Assembly: GCA_009829735.1 (NCBI GenBank) | Contig: CM020618.1 | Location: forward strand, 2,788,882-2,852,881 | Direction of reading: 5' to 3' | From: Pyropia yezoensis | Lineage: Eukaryota; Rhodophyta; Bangiophyceae; Bangiales; Bangiaceae | Length of the DNA: 64,000 bases | Shown here: one piece after another, positions 63,765 through 64,000 of the stretch | How positions within the stretch are numbered: the first letter of the stretch is position 1 | Layout: every line of letters starts with the position of its first letter | Translations under genes and position numbers: made by a program | The notes under the pieces: model-generated | Database searches by the model: none | The model's input: the letters and a program-made list of their open reading frames with translations, nothing else | What the model was told of the DNA's origin: nothing

Positions 63765-64000
63765 GTCGTGACGGGCGGGGAAGGGAACGGTTGGCGTGCG
63801 CGGGGGCGGGGTAGGCCGTGCCGGCCCCCAGGCGGGAGAGGGAAAGGCGGGAGACGGAATGGGGGGTTCGGTTGGGCGGGGGCAAGCAGAGTGGCGAGCG
63901 TCGTGCGGGGCGGGGCGCGGCTAACGGTGGCGGGTGGGCGGGGTGGCGTCGACCCGGAGAGTGGGGCGACGTCCCCGCCCTTTCCCAAGAAAAACCGTCG
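63765..64000. other. GC-rich flank, no gene seen
   Basis: Upstream of the Myb/SANT-NAM-like gene on its strand. No TATA box or other clear signal. Two overlapping Pro/Arg-rich frames are open but look compositional. Confidence 0.5.

Noticed and set aside
1-64000. rRNA, tRNA, CRISPR, bacterial operons or envelope-type genes
   Set aside because: I looked for tRNA-like cloverleaf boxes, rRNA cores, regularly spaced short direct repeats with unique spacers, and signal-peptide plus membrane-anchor proteins in the elements, and saw none I could support.

Overview
The window is repeat-dominated eukaryotic nuclear DNA, GC-rich with guanine runs and degenerate repeats. Eukaryotic origin follows from spliceosomal introns of about 180-190 nt (GTATGT or GTACGT donors, CAG acceptors) in a transposase-type gene, a Myb/SANT plus NAM-like protein gene, and chromodomain-type Ty3/gypsy LTR retrotransposons. 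The host species cannot be read from the sequence; a GC-rich alga (red or green) or a fungus would fit, and I do not choose. Two runs of exactly 500 N (12518-12517+500, i.e. 12518-13017, and 28037-28536) divide the window into three contigs.

Layout. Contig 1 (1-12517): the pol part of a minus-strand family A retrotransposon (A1), cut at 3565-3569 by the left half of a plus-strand family B element (B1). Contig 2 (13018-28036): a minus-strand, intron-containing Plavaka/KDZ-like DNA-transposon gene (about 13018-16139), a low-complexity stretch, a two-ORF locus of unknown function (18434-20943), then a second minus-strand family A copy (A3, 21476-28036). Contig 3 (28537-64000): the right half of B1 (to 35925), the gag half of A1 (35926-38249), a remnant of a third Ty3/gypsy family C (38250 to about 40262), a tandem repeat of about 130-bp units (40255-41345), and a minus-strand Myb/SANT-NAM-like gene in three pieces (41521-42647, 52027-52073, 62825-63764). 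That gene is split by a complete family A element (A2, 42648-52026, 5-bp target duplication CAAAG) and a complete family B element (B2, 52074-62824, duplication CAGCT) that landed 47 bp apart.

How the parts work. In family A (LTR 469 bp, TGTGGCA...TGCCACA) and family B (LTR 363 bp, TGTAGCA...TGCTACA) the order is LTR, primer site, gag with a CCHC knuckle, pol (protease, reverse transcriptase, RNase H, integrase, chromodomain-like tail), then a long ORF on the opposite strand that converges on pol, then a polypurine tract and the LTR. The antisense ORF is open in every copy where it is fully assembled, and the A and B antisense proteins share a weak but ordered block of similarity. This is the most notable system in the window.

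Assembly warning. The CAATC target duplication and the interrupted A gag sequence show that 3570 and 35925 are the two ends of one B insertion, although 32 kb separates them here; 6981-12517 and 28537-34068 are the same 5.5 kb present twice. Contig 2 is therefore probably misplaced. A1 in turn sits in family C, so the nest is B inside A inside C.
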